Shown: positions 44,175 through 54,387, numbered from the stretch's first letter. The stretch is 64,000 nucleotides of DNA from Sporolactobacillus kofuensis (GCF_024125425.1 NZ_JAMXWN010000002.1:1-64000), one strand, 5' to 3'. Made by a program: numbers and translations. The notes: generated by a model not told the origin, from the sequence alone.

Positions 44175-44825
44175 GTGGATATTTCTAAAATAATTGATCA
44201 CACACTTTTGAAAGCGGATTCAAAAAAGGAAGATATTCTCCAATTGATTGATGAAGCGAAGACCTATCATTTTGCTTCTGTATGTGTCAACCCACTTTGG
44301 GTTCCTTTAGCTTCGGAAAAACTTAAAGATTCTGATGTTAAAGTATGTACGGTTATTGGTTTCCCATTAGGCGCAACGACAACAGCTGTAAAAACATTTG
44401 AGGCTAAAGAGGCAATAGAGAACGGAGCAGATGAACTGGATATGGTGATTCCGATCGGACTTCTGAAAGGAAAAGATGATCAGGCTGTAGAAAAGGATAT
44501 AGTGGCTGTTGTTCATGCTGCGAAAGGGAAGGCTATCGTTAAAGTTATCATTGAAACCTGCTTATTAAGTCGTCAAGAAATCGTTAAAGCGTGTGAGCTA
44601 GCGATGAAAGCAGGTGCCGATTATGTAAAAACCTCAACAGGATTCTCAACCGGTGGTGCACAGGCTGAAGACGTAGCATTGATGAGAACAACGGTCGGGA
44701 ACCAATTAGGTGTTAAAGCATCGGGAGGCATTCACACGAGAAACGATGTCGAGCAATTGGTTCATGCTGGTGCAACACGGATAGGCGCAAGTGCGGGAGT
44801 GAAAATTATTCACGAAGAACGGTGA
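44175..44825 (+). CDS. deoC: Deoxyribose-phosphate aldolase
   Basis: About 216 residues. Splits 2-deoxy-D-ribose-5-phosphate into acetaldehyde and glyceraldehyde-3-phosphate through a lysine Schiff base. Class I aldolase TIM barrel with [32 protein letters not shown] and the Schiff-base lysine in YVKTSTGF. Typical bacterial length. GTG 44175 after GGGAGGGG is preferred to ATG 44160, which lies within that site. First catabolic gene of the cluster. Confidence 0.95.
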   Translation: MDISKIIDHTLLKADSKKEDILQLIDEAKTYHFASVCVNPLWVPLASEKLKDSDVKVCTVIGFPLGATTTAVKTFEAKEAIENGADELDMVIPIGLLKGKDDQAVEKDIVAVVHAAKGKAIVKVIIETCLLSRQEIVKACELAMKAGADYVKTSTGFSTGGAQAEDVALMRTTVGNQLGVKASGGIHTRNDVEQLVHAGATRIGASAGVKIIHEER

Positions 44826-44847
44826 TCAAAAAAAGGGGGCGCAATGA

Positions 44848-46206
44848 ATGTCAAAAAAGACAATTCAACAATTGCAAGATGGTTATCTTAGCCGGACACC
44901 TATTTTTCAATATATATTAGTATCGCTGCTTTTTCCTCTGTGGGGAGCTGCTGCCAGTCTGAATGATATTTTGATTACCCAGTTTAAAAGCGTCTTTTCA
45001 TTGAGTGATTTTGCAAGCGCTTTAGTGCAAAGCGCATTTTATGGAGGCTACTTTCTGATTGCGATTCCTGCATCACTAGTTATAAAAAATTCAAGCTATA
45101 AAATTGCAATAATAACAGGATTGTCTTTCTACATTATTGGATGTTCTCTATTTTTTCCAGCTTCTCACATGGCCACATATACGATGTTTTTGGCTGCCAT
45201 CTTCGCGATTGCAATTGGTTTAAGTTTTTTGGAAACATCTGCGAATACGTATAGTTCAATGATTGGACCAAGTAAATATGCAACGTTACGTTTAAATATC
45301 AGTCAAACTTTTTATCCACTTGGTTCTATTTTAGGAATTTTACTTGGGAAGTATTTAGTTTTTGGCGAAGGCGAAAGTCTAGCAAAACAGATGGCTAATA
45401 TGTCGCCGGCCGAAGCACATGCATTCGGCGAAAAAATGCTTCAGCACACACTTTCCCCATATCGTTTTCTAATTTTTGTCTTATTGGCAGTATTGATTTT
45501 GTTTCTCTTGACAAAATTTCCTCTGTGCAAATCTAAAGAGGATGTTGATAAAGAGAAAAAAGGTCGTATTAAGGTGGGAATTGGAGAAACATTAAAATAT
45601 CTCGCGCATAATCGGCGTTTTAAAAGAGGCATTATTGCTCAGTTTATTTATGTTGGCATGCAAGTGACTGTTTGGTCATTCACGATTCGGCTTGCCCTTG
45701 TATTGAATCCAGAAATTAATGAACGATCTGCATCAACTTTCATGATTTATAGCTTTATTGCTTTCTTTGTCGGCAAATTTATTGCTAATTTTCTTATGAC
45801 GCGTTATTCACCTAATCAAGTACTGCTTGCTTATTCAGGCATTGGTTCGATCCTCTTGATCTATGTCGTGTGTGTGCCTAATATGACGGCGGTTTATGCG
45901 GCAATTGGCGTCAGCATCATGTTTGGCCCTTGCTGGGCAACCATTTACGCCCATACGCTTGAAGTCGTTAAAGAAAAGAAGTATGTCGAAACAGCTGGTG
46001 CTATCTTAGTCATGTCTATTATTGGAGGCGCTATCATACCAGCTATTCAAGGCCTTGTTTCTGATCTTCTAGGTTCCATGCGACTCTCATTCATTGTGCC
46101 AATGCTGTGTTTCATATATGTTAGCATCTATTTTTTTGGTGAATTAAAGAATAGTAAAAAAATGATACCACAAAACAATACAGTAGATGAAACCATCTCT
46201 GAATAA
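44848..46206 (+). CDS. deoP: MFS sugar permease (FucP/DeoP-like), probable deoxyribose importer
   Basis: A 452-residue, twelve-helix FucP-family proton symporter (LNDILITQFKSVFSLSDFAS, AFYGGYFLIAIPASLV, GLSFLETSANTYSSMIGP). A central cytoplasmic loop is rich in Lys/Glu. In Salmonella the FucP-like DeoP imports deoxyribose beside DeoK and DeoX, the same partners as here. AGGGGGC site, 22 bases after deoC. Confidence 0.8.
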   Translation: MSKKTIQQLQDGYLSRTPIFQYILVSLLFPLWGAAASLNDILITQFKSVFSLSDFASALVQSAFYGGYFLIAIPASLVIKNSSYKIAIITGLSFYIIGCSLFFPASHMATYTMFLAAIFAIAIGLSFLETSANTYSSMIGPSKYATLRLNISQTFYPLGSILGILLGKYLVFGEGESLAKQMANMSPAEAHAFGEKMLQHTLSPYRFLIFVLLAVLILFLLTKFPLCKSKEDVDKEKKGRIKVGIGETLKYLAHNRRFKRGIIAQFIYVGMQVTVWSFTIRLALVLNPEINERSASTFMIYSFIAFFVGKFIANFLMTRYSPNQVLLAYSGIGSILLIYVVCVPNMTAVYAAIGVSIMFGPCWATIYAHTLEVVKEKKYVETAGAILVMSIIGGAIIPAIQGLVSDLLGSMRLSFIVPMLCFIYVSIYFFGELKNSKKMIPQNNTVDETISE

Positions 46207-46222
46207 GAAGGAGGTCTTTGAG

Positions 46223-47233
46223 ATGGAAATGATTAAACTGAAGAAATACTATTTTTCAGAAATAAAAACAACCATATATAAGAGCGACGCGTTTACTATT
46301 AATTTATTTCGCTATCCAACGGAAATTGAGGCAGTCGAGATCATCAATACTCGAGGAAAAACCGTTATACTTCCTTATTTTGGGCAGATCATATGGGATC
46401 TAACTTTTGATGATATTGACTTAAAGATGAAGAATTTTTTTAGATATCCTAAAAAAGCTGAATGTATTGTGGATACCTATGGATGCTTTGCTTTCCATTC
46501 CGGATTGCTCAGCAATGGCTGCCCAGGACCTGAAGATGATTATCCGTTACATGGTGAGATGCCCTGCGCGAGTATGGATGAAGCCTGGATTGAGTTGGGC
46601 TCTGATTATGTAAAACTCTGCGGTACTTATGAGTATGTCAAAGGTTTTGGTCACCATTATTTAGCCAAACCAAGTGTGACACTCTTTAAGGATCAAACGT
46701 CTATCGCTATCGATATGGATGTTAAAAATCTATCTGGATCAGAAATGCCGCTGCAGTATATGTGCCACATGAATTATGCCTATTTGGCTGATGCGGTCAT
46801 GACTCAAAGTATCCCAGATCAATCTTTTTTGCTAAGAACAACTGTACCTGATCATGTAAAACCGACAGAAAAATGGCTGAGATATAATAAAGAGATTATT
46901 GAAAGGGGAGGCACCTTATCTAAACTGGATGATCCAGAGATGTATGATCCGGAGATTGTGTTTTTTGCAGATCACCTGGATCAATATGGGCAGAATGTCC
47001 ATTTTGAGATAGAGTCCCCAGATCATGTAACCTTTTTCACTGAATTTTCAACTGATAGCTTTCCATACGCAACGCGATGGTTGCTATACAACAGTGATCA
47101 GCAGGTAGCTGCATTTGTCTTGCCGGGCACATGTAGACCTGAAGGATTTACCGCTGCAAAGAAGGCGGGATCATTAATATATTTGAATGCCGGGGAAGAG
47201 AGACATTTCCATGTCCTTACTGGAAAAAAATGA
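46223..47233 (+). CDS. deoX: DUF4432 (aldose 1-epimerase-like) protein, DeoX type
   Basis: A 336-residue mutarotase-fold protein (GCFAFHSGLLSNGCPGPEDD, YPLHGEMPCA, YMCHMNYAYL). It carries conserved His and Glu positions of the galactose mutarotase superfamily. DeoX homologues accompany deoxyribose kinase and permease genes; anomerisation of the imported sugar is the likely role but is inferred. Start ATG 46223 behind AAGGAGG, overlapping nothing once the 46187 extension is dropped. Confidence 0.78.
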   Translation: MEMIKLKKYYFSEIKTTIYKSDAFTINLFRYPTEIEAVEIINTRGKTVILPYFGQIIWDLTFDDIDLKMKNFFRYPKKAECIVDTYGCFAFHSGLLSNGCPGPEDDYPLHGEMPCASMDEAWIELGSDYVKLCGTYEYVKGFGHHYLAKPSVTLFKDQTSIAIDMDVKNLSGSEMPLQYMCHMNYAYLADAVMTQSIPDQSFLLRTTVPDHVKPTEKWLRYNKEIIERGGTLSKLDDPEMYDPEIVFFADHLDQYGQNVHFEIESPDHVTFFTEFSTDSFPYATRWLLYNSDQQVAAFVLPGTCRPEGFTAAKKAGSLIYLNAGEERHFHVLTGKK

Positions 47234-47247
47234 GAGGGTGAAACAAA

Positions 47248-48180
47248 GTGACGATTGCGGTTATTGGTTCCAATATGGTTGATTTAATTACGTATATCGA
47301 TCGGATGCCTAAGGAAGGTGAAACTCTGGAAGCTCCTAATTTTGAAATGGGTTGCGGGGGTAAAGGAGCTAATCAAGCGGTTGCCGCAGCAAAATTAGGA
47401 TCTCAAGTCATGATGCTCACTAAGGTCGGCGATGACATTTTTGGTGATGGTACTATTAGTAATCTGAAAAGTTATGGCATTGACACTAGTTTTGTAGAAA
47501 AAGTTCCTGGAACTTCCAGTGGAGTGGCTCCGATTTTTGTGGATTCTTCATCAAAAAACAGTATTTTGATAGTAAAAGGAGCAAATCAGAAGCTTTCTTC
47601 AAATGATATCGAGCAAGCCTCAGATCAATTAAAGAAATGCTCTTTAATTGTATTGCAGTTAGAAATTCCACTCGAAACGGTCTATGATGCGATTCAATTC
47701 GGTAATGTCCATAACATACCAGTTATTTTAAATCCTGCCCCTGCTGTAAAAAATCTAAACTTTGAACTCATTCGCCATGTTGACTACTTTATGCCTAATG
47801 AGAGCGAACTGGAGATTCTAACTGGTTTTCCGGTTCAAACAGCAGAGCAAGCAAGTAAAGCCGCAAAGCTTCTCATTGATCAGGGAATGAAAAATGTCAT
47901 TGTAACACTGGGCCATTCAGGATCGCTTTGGGTTACGGAAAGTCATACAAAACATATTCCTGCGTATTCTGTTCAAGCAGTTGACACTACAGGTGCCGGT
48001 GATTCGTTTATCGGATGTTTTGCTCATTACTTGAATGAACAGAAGGATGTTGTTGATGCATTAAAAATGGCAACGGCTTTCGCCGCATTAAGTGTCACTC
48101 GAAAAGGGACTCAAGCATCGTATCCTTCTGCTGATGAATTAAAAGAATTTATTAAAGCAGAGAGTACAATAATAAAGTAG
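47248..48180 (+). CDS. deoK: PfkB-family deoxyribokinase/ribokinase
   Basis: A 310-residue protein. Ribokinase signatures GCGGKGANQAVAAAKLG near residue 34 and DTTGAGDSFIGCFAH with the catalytic Asp at about 250. It phosphorylates the 5-hydroxyl of deoxyribose (or ribose), supplying the DeoC substrate. GTG start behind GAGAGGGTG. The context (deoR, deoC, permease, DUF4432) favours deoxyribose. Confidence 0.83.
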   Translation: MTIAVIGSNMVDLITYIDRMPKEGETLEAPNFEMGCGGKGANQAVAAAKLGSQVMMLTKVGDDIFGDGTISNLKSYGIDTSFVEKVPGTSSGVAPIFVDSSSKNSILIVKGANQKLSSNDIEQASDQLKKCSLIVLQLEIPLETVYDAIQFGNVHNIPVILNPAPAVKNLNFELIRHVDYFMPNESELEILTGFPVQTAEQASKAAKLLIDQGMKNVIVTLGHSGSLWVTESHTKHIPAYSVQAVDTTGAGDSFIGCFAHYLNEQKDVVDALKMATAFAALSVTRKGTQASYPSADELKEFIKAESTIIK

Positions 48181-48269
48181 AGATATCTATAGTGAAAGGG
48201 ATAGAAAATGATAGCCAAAGGTAATGAAGACTGAACAATCCTCAATGGCTGTATCGTAATTAGTTACTT

Positions 48270-48517
48270 AGGAGACTTTTATTGAAGAAAACGAAAATGG
48301 TATGATAGGATTTCTGTTCGATTTTGAACCGAGCAGGGATCTTTTTTTATGAATACTCAAATATGGGCTGGAAATTCTCGATAGTATTCTTGTATTTTTT
48401 TGCGCTATTTTATTATTGAATTCTCATTCATCAAAAAGTCTGTGTATGATCAACACAAATGGAAGATTCGAGTATACACAAATGATAAGCCTTTCTTCCA
48501 ACATCTTCATTAATAGT
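48270..48517 (+). other. Relic of the dehydrogenase-cassette downstream region, with terminator
   Basis: TCTGTTCG (48313-48320) and CGAGCAGG (48330-48337) followed by ATCTTTTTTT form the same terminator that follows dehydrogenase copy 2. GAACACAAGTGGAAGATT-type sequence at 48450-48517 parallels 60990-61075 (here ATCAACACAAATGGAAGATT). The dehydrogenase itself is absent. The hairpin now terminates the deo operon. Confidence 0.6.
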
Positions 48518-48707
48518 GCATCCCTTACTTTTTCGTTCAGACAGCTAGGCAAGCGTGGCAGACATATCTATGCCACGGTTACGCATGCGCATATGAGGGA
48601 AAGCGCAAAACGGTATGCAGGTTTTGGAAGGGAAAGGTAATTGGTTAGTTAAAGAGATTCTGTGCAAACACGATCAACTGCAGGCAAGATGCGGTTGATC
48701 GTGTTTT
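48518..48707 (+). repeat. Direct repeat B bracketing the deo cluster
   Basis: Copy of 42610-42799 with about three differences. It includes a headless 3' fragment (to the TAA at 48638-48640) of the metallopeptidase gene plus its terminator. The open frame from 48416 is only a chance extension into the relic upstream. Confidence 0.92.
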
Positions 48708-48771
48708 TCTATGGTGGAGCTGTATGTACTCTTTTGCTACCTATTACTTTAAATAATTAATTAAAAATGAA

Positions 48772-48820
48772 TTGATTCAAATTATGAAAGCGCTTATAAT
48801 TAAGCGAGTGAAACGTTTCA
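48772..48820 (+). promoter_or_regulatory. SigA promoter, cre site and LacI operator of the GH3-GH94 operon
   Basis: TTGATT (48772-48777), 17 bases, TATAAT (48795-48800). TGAAAGCGCTTATA (48785-48798) is a near-consensus CcpA cre lying over the -10. TGAAACGTTTCA (48809-48820) is a perfect 12-bp palindrome just downstream and recurs as GAAACGTTTC at 55794. It fits repression by the LacI protein encoded at 54633. Confidence 0.85.
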
Positions 48821-48842
48821 ATAAATGAGAGGAGGATGAATA

Positions 48843-51014
48843 GTGGAGGAATCAAAGCTCAGAGAACTCTTACAGACAATGAGTCTTAATGAAAAAATTG
48901 GGCAGCTTGTTCAACTGGCAAGTGATTTTTATTCCGATACCAATGGAGCAATAACTGGACCTATGGCTGAAATGGGTGTAACTGACGAATTGGTGACAAA
49001 CAGTGGTTCTGTGTTGGGGGCTACTGGAACAAGAAATGTGAAGAAAATAATTGATAGCCAGCTTAAGAACAACAGATTGCACATCCCATTACTTGTCATG
49101 GCTGATGTGATTCATGGATATAAAACGATTTTTCCGATCCCGTTAGCAATTGGCTGTACGTGGAATCCTGGACTTGCGGAAAAAACAGCGGAGATTGCTG
49201 CCCATGAAGCAGCCGTGTCAGGTATTCATGTTGTTTTTGCCCCTATGGTGGACCTTGTTAGAGATCCCAGATGGGGACGTGTCATGGAATCAACAGGTGA
49301 GGATCCCTATCTGAATTCTGTTTTTGCCGCAGCCTTTGTCCATGGGTTTCAAGGCGATAATCTAAAGGATGATCTCAATAGAACGGCGGCTTGTGTGAAG
49401 CATTTTGCAGGTTATGGGGCTGTGGAGGGCGGACGGGAGTATAACACTGTTGATCTGTCTGAGCTCCGTATGCGACAGGAATATCTTCCTGCCTATCAAG
49501 CAGCCGTTGATGCAGGGTGCAAAGTGGTGATGACTTCCTTTAATACGGTTGATGGTATCCCGTCATCGGCAAATCAGTGGTTATTGCGTAAAGTCCTCCG
49601 TGAAGAGTGGAATTTTGACGGAACTGTCATTTCGGATTGGGGTGCGGTTCGTGAACTGATCCCACACGGAGTTGCTGAGAATGAAAAGGAAGCAGCGAGA
49701 AAAGCACTGATTGCTGGGGTCGATATTGAAATGATGACGCTTTGTTACCCCAATACTCTTTGTCAACTGATTGAGAGCGGAGAAATTAAAGAAAGTACCC
49801 TTGATCAGGCTGTCTGGAATGTCTTGAAATTAAAGAATGATCTGGGCCTTTTTGAAAATCCGTACCGAGGAGCTGATGAGGCTCAAGAACAAAAGTTTGT
49901 CTATTGCCATGCACATCGTGAATGGGCAAGACGCGCTGCCGAAGAAAGCTGCGTTCTCCTTAAAAATAACGGCATTTTACCAATCAATAGTTCTAAAAAG
50001 TTGGCGCTTATTGGCCCGTTTGCTGATCACGGTGATCTCCTTGGCGCATGGTCTTGGCAAGGAGACCCGAAGCGTACTGAAACGCTTACTGAAGTTTTCA
50101 GCGCTGAGGGCATTAATGTGTTGACAGCAAAGGGATGCGAAATAGCGGAAAGTAAAAGCAAGTTGCTGCGTGAAGCAATCCAGAAAGCAGAAGAATCGGA
50201 GCTCATTCTTCTTGCTCTTGGTGAATCGTCGGAAATGAGCGGAGAAGCAGCGAGTAGAACGAAGATCACCTTACCCGAGTGTCAATTAGAATTGCTACGG
50301 TTATTGAAACCATTAAACAAACCGATCGTGATCATTCTGTTTAATGGCCGTCCGCTTGAACTTAGCGAAGTCATCGATGATGCTGACGCAGTATTGGAGG
50401 CGTGGTATCCAGGATCGGAAGGTGCACGAGCCATTGTCCGGTTACTGACAGGAAAAGTTAACCCATCCGGTAAACTTACGATGTCCTTTCCGCAAAGCGT
50501 TGGGCAGATCCCCGTTTATTACAATGCTAATAATACCGGTCGCCCTGAGTCAGAAAACAAAGATGAAAAAAAATATGTTTCTAAATATATCGATTGCGCC
50601 AATGATGCGCGTTTTCCATTCGGTTTCGGCCTCAGTTATACATCGTTTGAAATCAATAATCTACGCATGTCGAAAAAAAGCATCACCGTTAATGAAGAGA
50701 TCAGGGTGTCTATAGATGTTAAAAACACCGGTGATGCTGCCGGTGCAGAAGTTGTGCAACTGTATATTAGAGACATTGCGGGGGATGTTGTGCGTCCTTT
50801 AAAGGAATTAAAATCTTTTAGAAAAATTTATTTGCAGCCTGGCGAGCAGCAGACCGTTGCATTTCAGATCACTGAGCGAATGCTCCGATATTGGCACCCC
50901 GATCTTCGATTCAAAAGTGATACCGGGACCTTTAATCTTATGATTGGACAGGATAGTGCGCATACACTGAATGACTCATTTTATTTTAGAGCAACAGGGG
51001 GGATGGATGCATGA
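48843..51014 (+). CDS. GH3 beta-glucosidase (sophorose/1,2-beta-glucooligosaccharide type by context)
   Basis: A 723-residue cytoplasmic enzyme without a signal. GH3 N-domain motifs: PIPLAIGCTWNPGLAEKTA, DPRWGRVMESTGEDP, KHFAGYGAVEGGREYN, and nucleophile Asp265 in VISDWGAVREL. The C-terminal GH3 domain is at about 375-590 and a fibronectin III-like end at about 620-715. It hydrolyses terminal beta-glucosyl units. GTG start behind AGGAGG. It overlaps the GH94 gene by 4 bases; in Listeria innocua the same GH3-GH94-importer set degrades 1,2-beta-glucooligosaccharides, which sets the specificity guess. Confidence 0.9.
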   Translation: MEESKLRELLQTMSLNEKIGQLVQLASDFYSDTNGAITGPMAEMGVTDELVTNSGSVLGATGTRNVKKIIDSQLKNNRLHIPLLVMADVIHGYKTIFPIPLAIGCTWNPGLAEKTAEIAAHEAAVSGIHVVFAPMVDLVRDPRWGRVMESTGEDPYLNSVFAAAFVHGFQGDNLKDDLNRTAACVKHFAGYGAVEGGREYNTVDLSELRMRQEYLPAYQAAVDAGCKVVMTSFNTVDGIPSSANQWLLRKVLREEWNFDGTVISDWGAVRELIPHGVAENEKEAARKALIAGVDIEMMTLCYPNTLCQLIESGEIKESTLDQAVWNVLKLKNDLGLFENPYRGADEAQEQKFVYCHAHREWARRAAEESCVLLKNNGILPINSSKKLALIGPFADHGDLLGAWSWQGDPKRTETLTEVFSAEGINVLTAKGCEIAESKSKLLREAIQKAEESELILLALGESSEMSGEAASRTKITLPECQLELLRLLKPLNKPIVIILFNGRPLELSEVIDDADAVLEAWYPGSEGARAIVRLLTGKVNPSGKLTMSFPQSVGQIPVYYNANNTGRPESENKDEKKYVSKYIDCANDARFPFGFGLSYTSFEINNLRMSKKSITVNEEIRVSIDVKNTGDAAGAEVVQLYIRDIAGDVVRPLKELKSFRKIYLQPGEQQTVAFQITERMLRYWHPDLRFKSDTGTFNLMIGQDSAHTLNDSFYFRATGGMDA

Positions 51015-54000
51015 AGAAACACGGCCACTTGATGCAGATTAAAAATGGTCAGACAACCTTTCGCTTTCTCCCAAGCGGAGATGTGTTTGATCTGATGAAT
51101 GATGATGTGATGGTTAATCAGGTACGCAGTAATGTGCCGGATGGTTCGTTAAACAACATCTATTTGCGTGTTTTTCAGGAAGACCGTATTGATTTTGTTC
51201 CTTTGCTGGGTATCCGCTCATCAAGCCTTTTCTCATACAAAGAAAATAAGGGAAGATGGGAGGGAACTTTTAAAGGTGTTCATTATCAGGTACTGCTCAC
51301 ACTAACCGATCAGAATGTTTGGTTCTGGACCGTGACACTAAACGGGAATCATATACAAACGGACATCATCTATACCCAAGATTTGGGACTGGCTAATGTT
51401 GCTGCTGTTCAAGCGAATGAGGCGTATGTCTCACAGTATATTGATCACTATGTGGAGACAACCGATCAAGGGTTTATTATTGGTTCGCGGCAAAACCAGG
51501 CGCAGAAGAAAGGAAACTTTCCTGCGATTTGGCAAGGGGCGTTATCGAATACCCGAGGTTATTTTACCGATGGCTTTCAGTTTTTCGGATTGTCCTATAA
51601 AGAAACAAACAGCCCTGAAGCGCTCACCCAGGAAGTTTTTCCAAGCGAGATTAATCAATATGAATTCGCAATGATCGGCTTACAGTCAGAGAGGATTCAG
51701 CTCGAAGGTAAAGAGCAAACTGTTGTGTTCTTTGCACAACTTCATCCGGATCTAAAGGGTAGCCTAGAGCAAAGTCAGCACAAAAACATTCACGAAATTG
51801 AGCAGTTGTGGATGGAGTCAAGTAGGGAAGACGCCTCACCCTATACGACCGTTGATTCGCTCGCTCACGCAGAGGATATTGGCGTACCGCTAACTGCACA
51901 GGCGCTAAGTTTGGATGCCATCAATAAATTATATCCAGAACGAAAACATGAGGAACGGGTTGATGGACAATTGCTGTCGTTCTTCACACCCGAGAAGTCG
52001 CATGTCATTCTTAAACAAAAAGAACTACTGACGGAACGTCCTCATGGTCATATTCTGATGAGCGGCCGCACGCTTCATGTTGAGGACCATCAGCTGGCGA
52101 CAACAGCGTTCATGTACGGCATCTTTAATTCTCAAGTGGTCATTGGGAATACATCAATGAATAAAATGATGTCCAATGCGAGAAATGCGCTCAATGTGTT
52201 AAAGACTTCAGGGCAGAGGATCTATATCCGAATAGAGGGGGCCTATCGACTACTCACGTTGCCATCCTTATTTGAAGTCGGGTTCAATTACGTCAAATGG
52301 ATCTATTCTATGCCGGACGATTCGATCGTGATTACACTTTTTACGTCAGCCAGTGAACCAAGCGTGCAACTGAATGTCGGTTCGTCTTCAGGGCGACGAT
52401 ACGCATTTCTTGTGACCAATCAGATTCTTATGGATGATTGTGAGTATCAGTCAACGTACATTATGGAACGGTCAGATAATGTTTTGTACTTTTCACCGGA
52501 CAAGGACAATCAATTGATCCGATCCGCCTATCCGGAGCTCACTTTTTCAATGCGGATTTCCGGTACACCATTCAAACTAGACAATGAGGGGCGGCTCCTA
52601 AAAGGGGCACGTTCTGATTCGGCATCGCTAGTCATCCTTGAAACGCATGAGACCGATCATTTTGAACTGATGATTTGCGGAAGTGTTCAGGGAAAAGGTG
52701 ATGGCCGGATTGTCATGGATCGAACCAAGGAAGTTGATTGCTATCGTGATTTTCTGTCCGGTATACTGAATGGTTTTGAACTTTCCAATGCGCCCTTATC
52801 CGAGGAACTGAGCAAACTGGAAACGATGGCTTGGTGGTATACCTATGACATGCTCGTGCACTACCTGTCCCCGCATGGTCTGGAACAGTATGGAGGTGCT
52901 GCGTGGGGGACGCGTGATGTCTGTCAGGGACCGTTCGAATTCTTTATGGCGTCGCAGCATTATGACGTTGCAAAAAGCATTCTGAAAAAGGTCTATGCAC
53001 ATCAGTATCGAGAGGATGGCAACTGGCCGCAATGGTTTATGTTCGATCGCTATTCAGAGATTCAGTTTGATGAGAGTCACGGTGATATTATTGTTTGGCC
53101 GATGAAGGCTTTGAGCGATTACCTCTATACGACCGGGGATTATTCCATTCTTGATCAATCCATTCCTTACACCAAACGGAGTGATCATCGTTTTACCGAT
53201 TCGGAAGGTCAAGAGTCACTTTACGACCATTTGAAACGTGAAATCAAGTACATTACGGATCATTTTCTTAATACTACGTATTTGTCATGCTATGGCAACG
53301 GTGATTGGGACGACACACTACAGCCCCATGATGCCAATATGAAGCGTCATATGGCTAGCAGCTGGACGGTTGCACTCACCTATCAGACAATTCGGCGATT
53401 AAGTGTCGTATTGGAGAACTATGAAAAGAGCTATGCGCAGGAGCTTGGCCGTTTATCGGCAGCCATCAAAAAAGATTTTAACAACTATATATTGGCAGAT
53501 AAGGTGATTCCCGGCTTTCTTTATCTGTCCGATGATCAGAAAACGGAGTTTATCATTCATCCGGAGGATAAAAAGACAGGTATTCAGTATCGGTTACTGC
53601 CGATGACGCGATCAATAATTGCGGAGCTTTTTACACCGGAGCAGGCAGAACGGCATGTAGGATTAATTAATCAGTACTTAAAATTTCCAGATGGTGTACG
53701 CTTGATGAGTCAGCCCGCGGAGTATCGTGGCGGTGTCAGCGTACATTTCCAACGGGCGGAACAAGCAGCCAACTTCGGAAGAGAAATTGGGCTTATGTAC
53801 GTTCATGCACACATCCGCTATATTGAGGCAATGGCAAAGCTTGGCGATGCAAAAGAAGTATGGGAAGGTCTGTCCGTCATTAATCCCATTAACTTAAGTC
53901 ATTCCGTGAAAAATGCAGGACTGCGGCAGTCGAATACCTATTTCAGCAGCTCAGATGGTGCATTCAAGACACGGTATGGGGCACAAAAAGATTTTGAAAA

Positions 54001-54370
54001 GCTCCGTCAAGGCAACATCACGGTTAAAGGAGGCTGGAGAATTTACTCAAGTGGCCCGGGAATTTTTATGAATCAATTCATAACCAACTGTCTCGGCATT
54101 CGCGGAAAAGATGGTGGAGTGGTTATCGATCCGGTTCTATCTGCGGTTCACGATGGGTTAAAGGTTCAATTCACCTGCCTTGGGAAACCAACACGCTATG
54201 CCTATCATCTCTTAAAAAAGGGTACAAACAAACTAGAAATCAACGGTACTGAAGTTCCCTTTGAACAAACGAAGAATCGTTACCGGGCTGGGGGCATGTA
54301 TGTGCGAAAAGAAGAAGTGGAGAAGCTGCTCACTGATCGTAATGTGATCGATATTTATCTTCAAGAATAA
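51011..54370 (+). CDS. GH94 phosphorylase, 1,2-beta-oligoglucan phosphorylase type
   Basis: A 1119-residue protein, the size of the Listeria innocua 1,2-beta-oligoglucan phosphorylase (Lin1839) and much longer than cellobiose phosphorylase. The N-terminal beta-sandwich parts run to about residue 580. The (alpha/alpha)6 barrel lies at about 600-1050, with MLVHYLSPHGLEQYGGAAWG and the general acid region YGNGDWDDTLQP (Asp765/Asp767). It would release glucose-1-phosphate from 1,2-beta-glucan oligomers using phosphate. No signal peptide, so it is intracellular. Coupled to the GH3 gene by an ATGA overlap and closed by a terminator. Confidence 0.87.
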   Translation: MKKHGHLMQIKNGQTTFRFLPSGDVFDLMNDDVMVNQVRSNVPDGSLNNIYLRVFQEDRIDFVPLLGIRSSSLFSYKENKGRWEGTFKGVHYQVLLTLTDQNVWFWTVTLNGNHIQTDIIYTQDLGLANVAAVQANEAYVSQYIDHYVETTDQGFIIGSRQNQAQKKGNFPAIWQGALSNTRGYFTDGFQFFGLSYKETNSPEALTQEVFPSEINQYEFAMIGLQSERIQLEGKEQTVVFFAQLHPDLKGSLEQSQHKNIHEIEQLWMESSREDASPYTTVDSLAHAEDIGVPLTAQALSLDAINKLYPERKHEERVDGQLLSFFTPEKSHVILKQKELLTERPHGHILMSGRTLHVEDHQLATTAFMYGIFNSQVVIGNTSMNKMMSNARNALNVLKTSGQRIYIRIEGAYRLLTLPSLFEVGFNYVKWIYSMPDDSIVITLFTSASEPSVQLNVGSSSGRRYAFLVTNQILMDDCEYQSTYIMERSDNVLYFSPDKDNQLIRSAYPELTFSMRISGTPFKLDNEGRLLKGARSDSASLVILETHETDHFELMICGSVQGKGDGRIVMDRTKEVDCYRDFLSGILNGFELSNAPLSEELSKLETMAWWYTYDMLVHYLSPHGLEQYGGAAWGTRDVCQGPFEFFMASQHYDVAKSILKKVYAHQYREDGNWPQWFMFDRYSEIQFDESHGDIIVWPMKALSDYLYTTGDYSILDQSIPYTKRSDHRFTDSEGQESLYDHLKREIKYITDHFLNTTYLSCYGNGDWDDTLQPHDANMKRHMASSWTVALTYQTIRRLSVVLENYEKSYAQELGRLSAAIKKDFNNYILADKVIPGFLYLSDDQKTEFIIHPEDKKTGIQYRLLPMTRSIIAELFTPEQAERHVGLINQYLKFPDGVRLMSQPAEYRGGVSVHFQRAEQAANFGREIGLMYVHAHIRYIEAMAKLGDAKEVWEGLSVINPINLSHSVKNAGLRQSNTYFSSSDGAFKTRYGAQKDFEKLRQGNITVKGGWRIYSSGPGIFMNQFITNCLGIRGKDGGVVIDPVLSAVHDGLKVQFTCLGKPTRYAYHLLKKGTNKLEINGTEVPFEQTKNRYRAGGMYVRKEEVEKLLTDRNVIDIYLQE

Positions 54371-54387
54371 TTACAGGGAACGTAAAA

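Noticed and set aside
48416-48640. A 74-aa gene ending in AKRYAGFGRER
   Set aside because: The last 40 codons are a recombined copy of the metallopeptidase end; the first part reads through a terminator relic and has no ribosome site.
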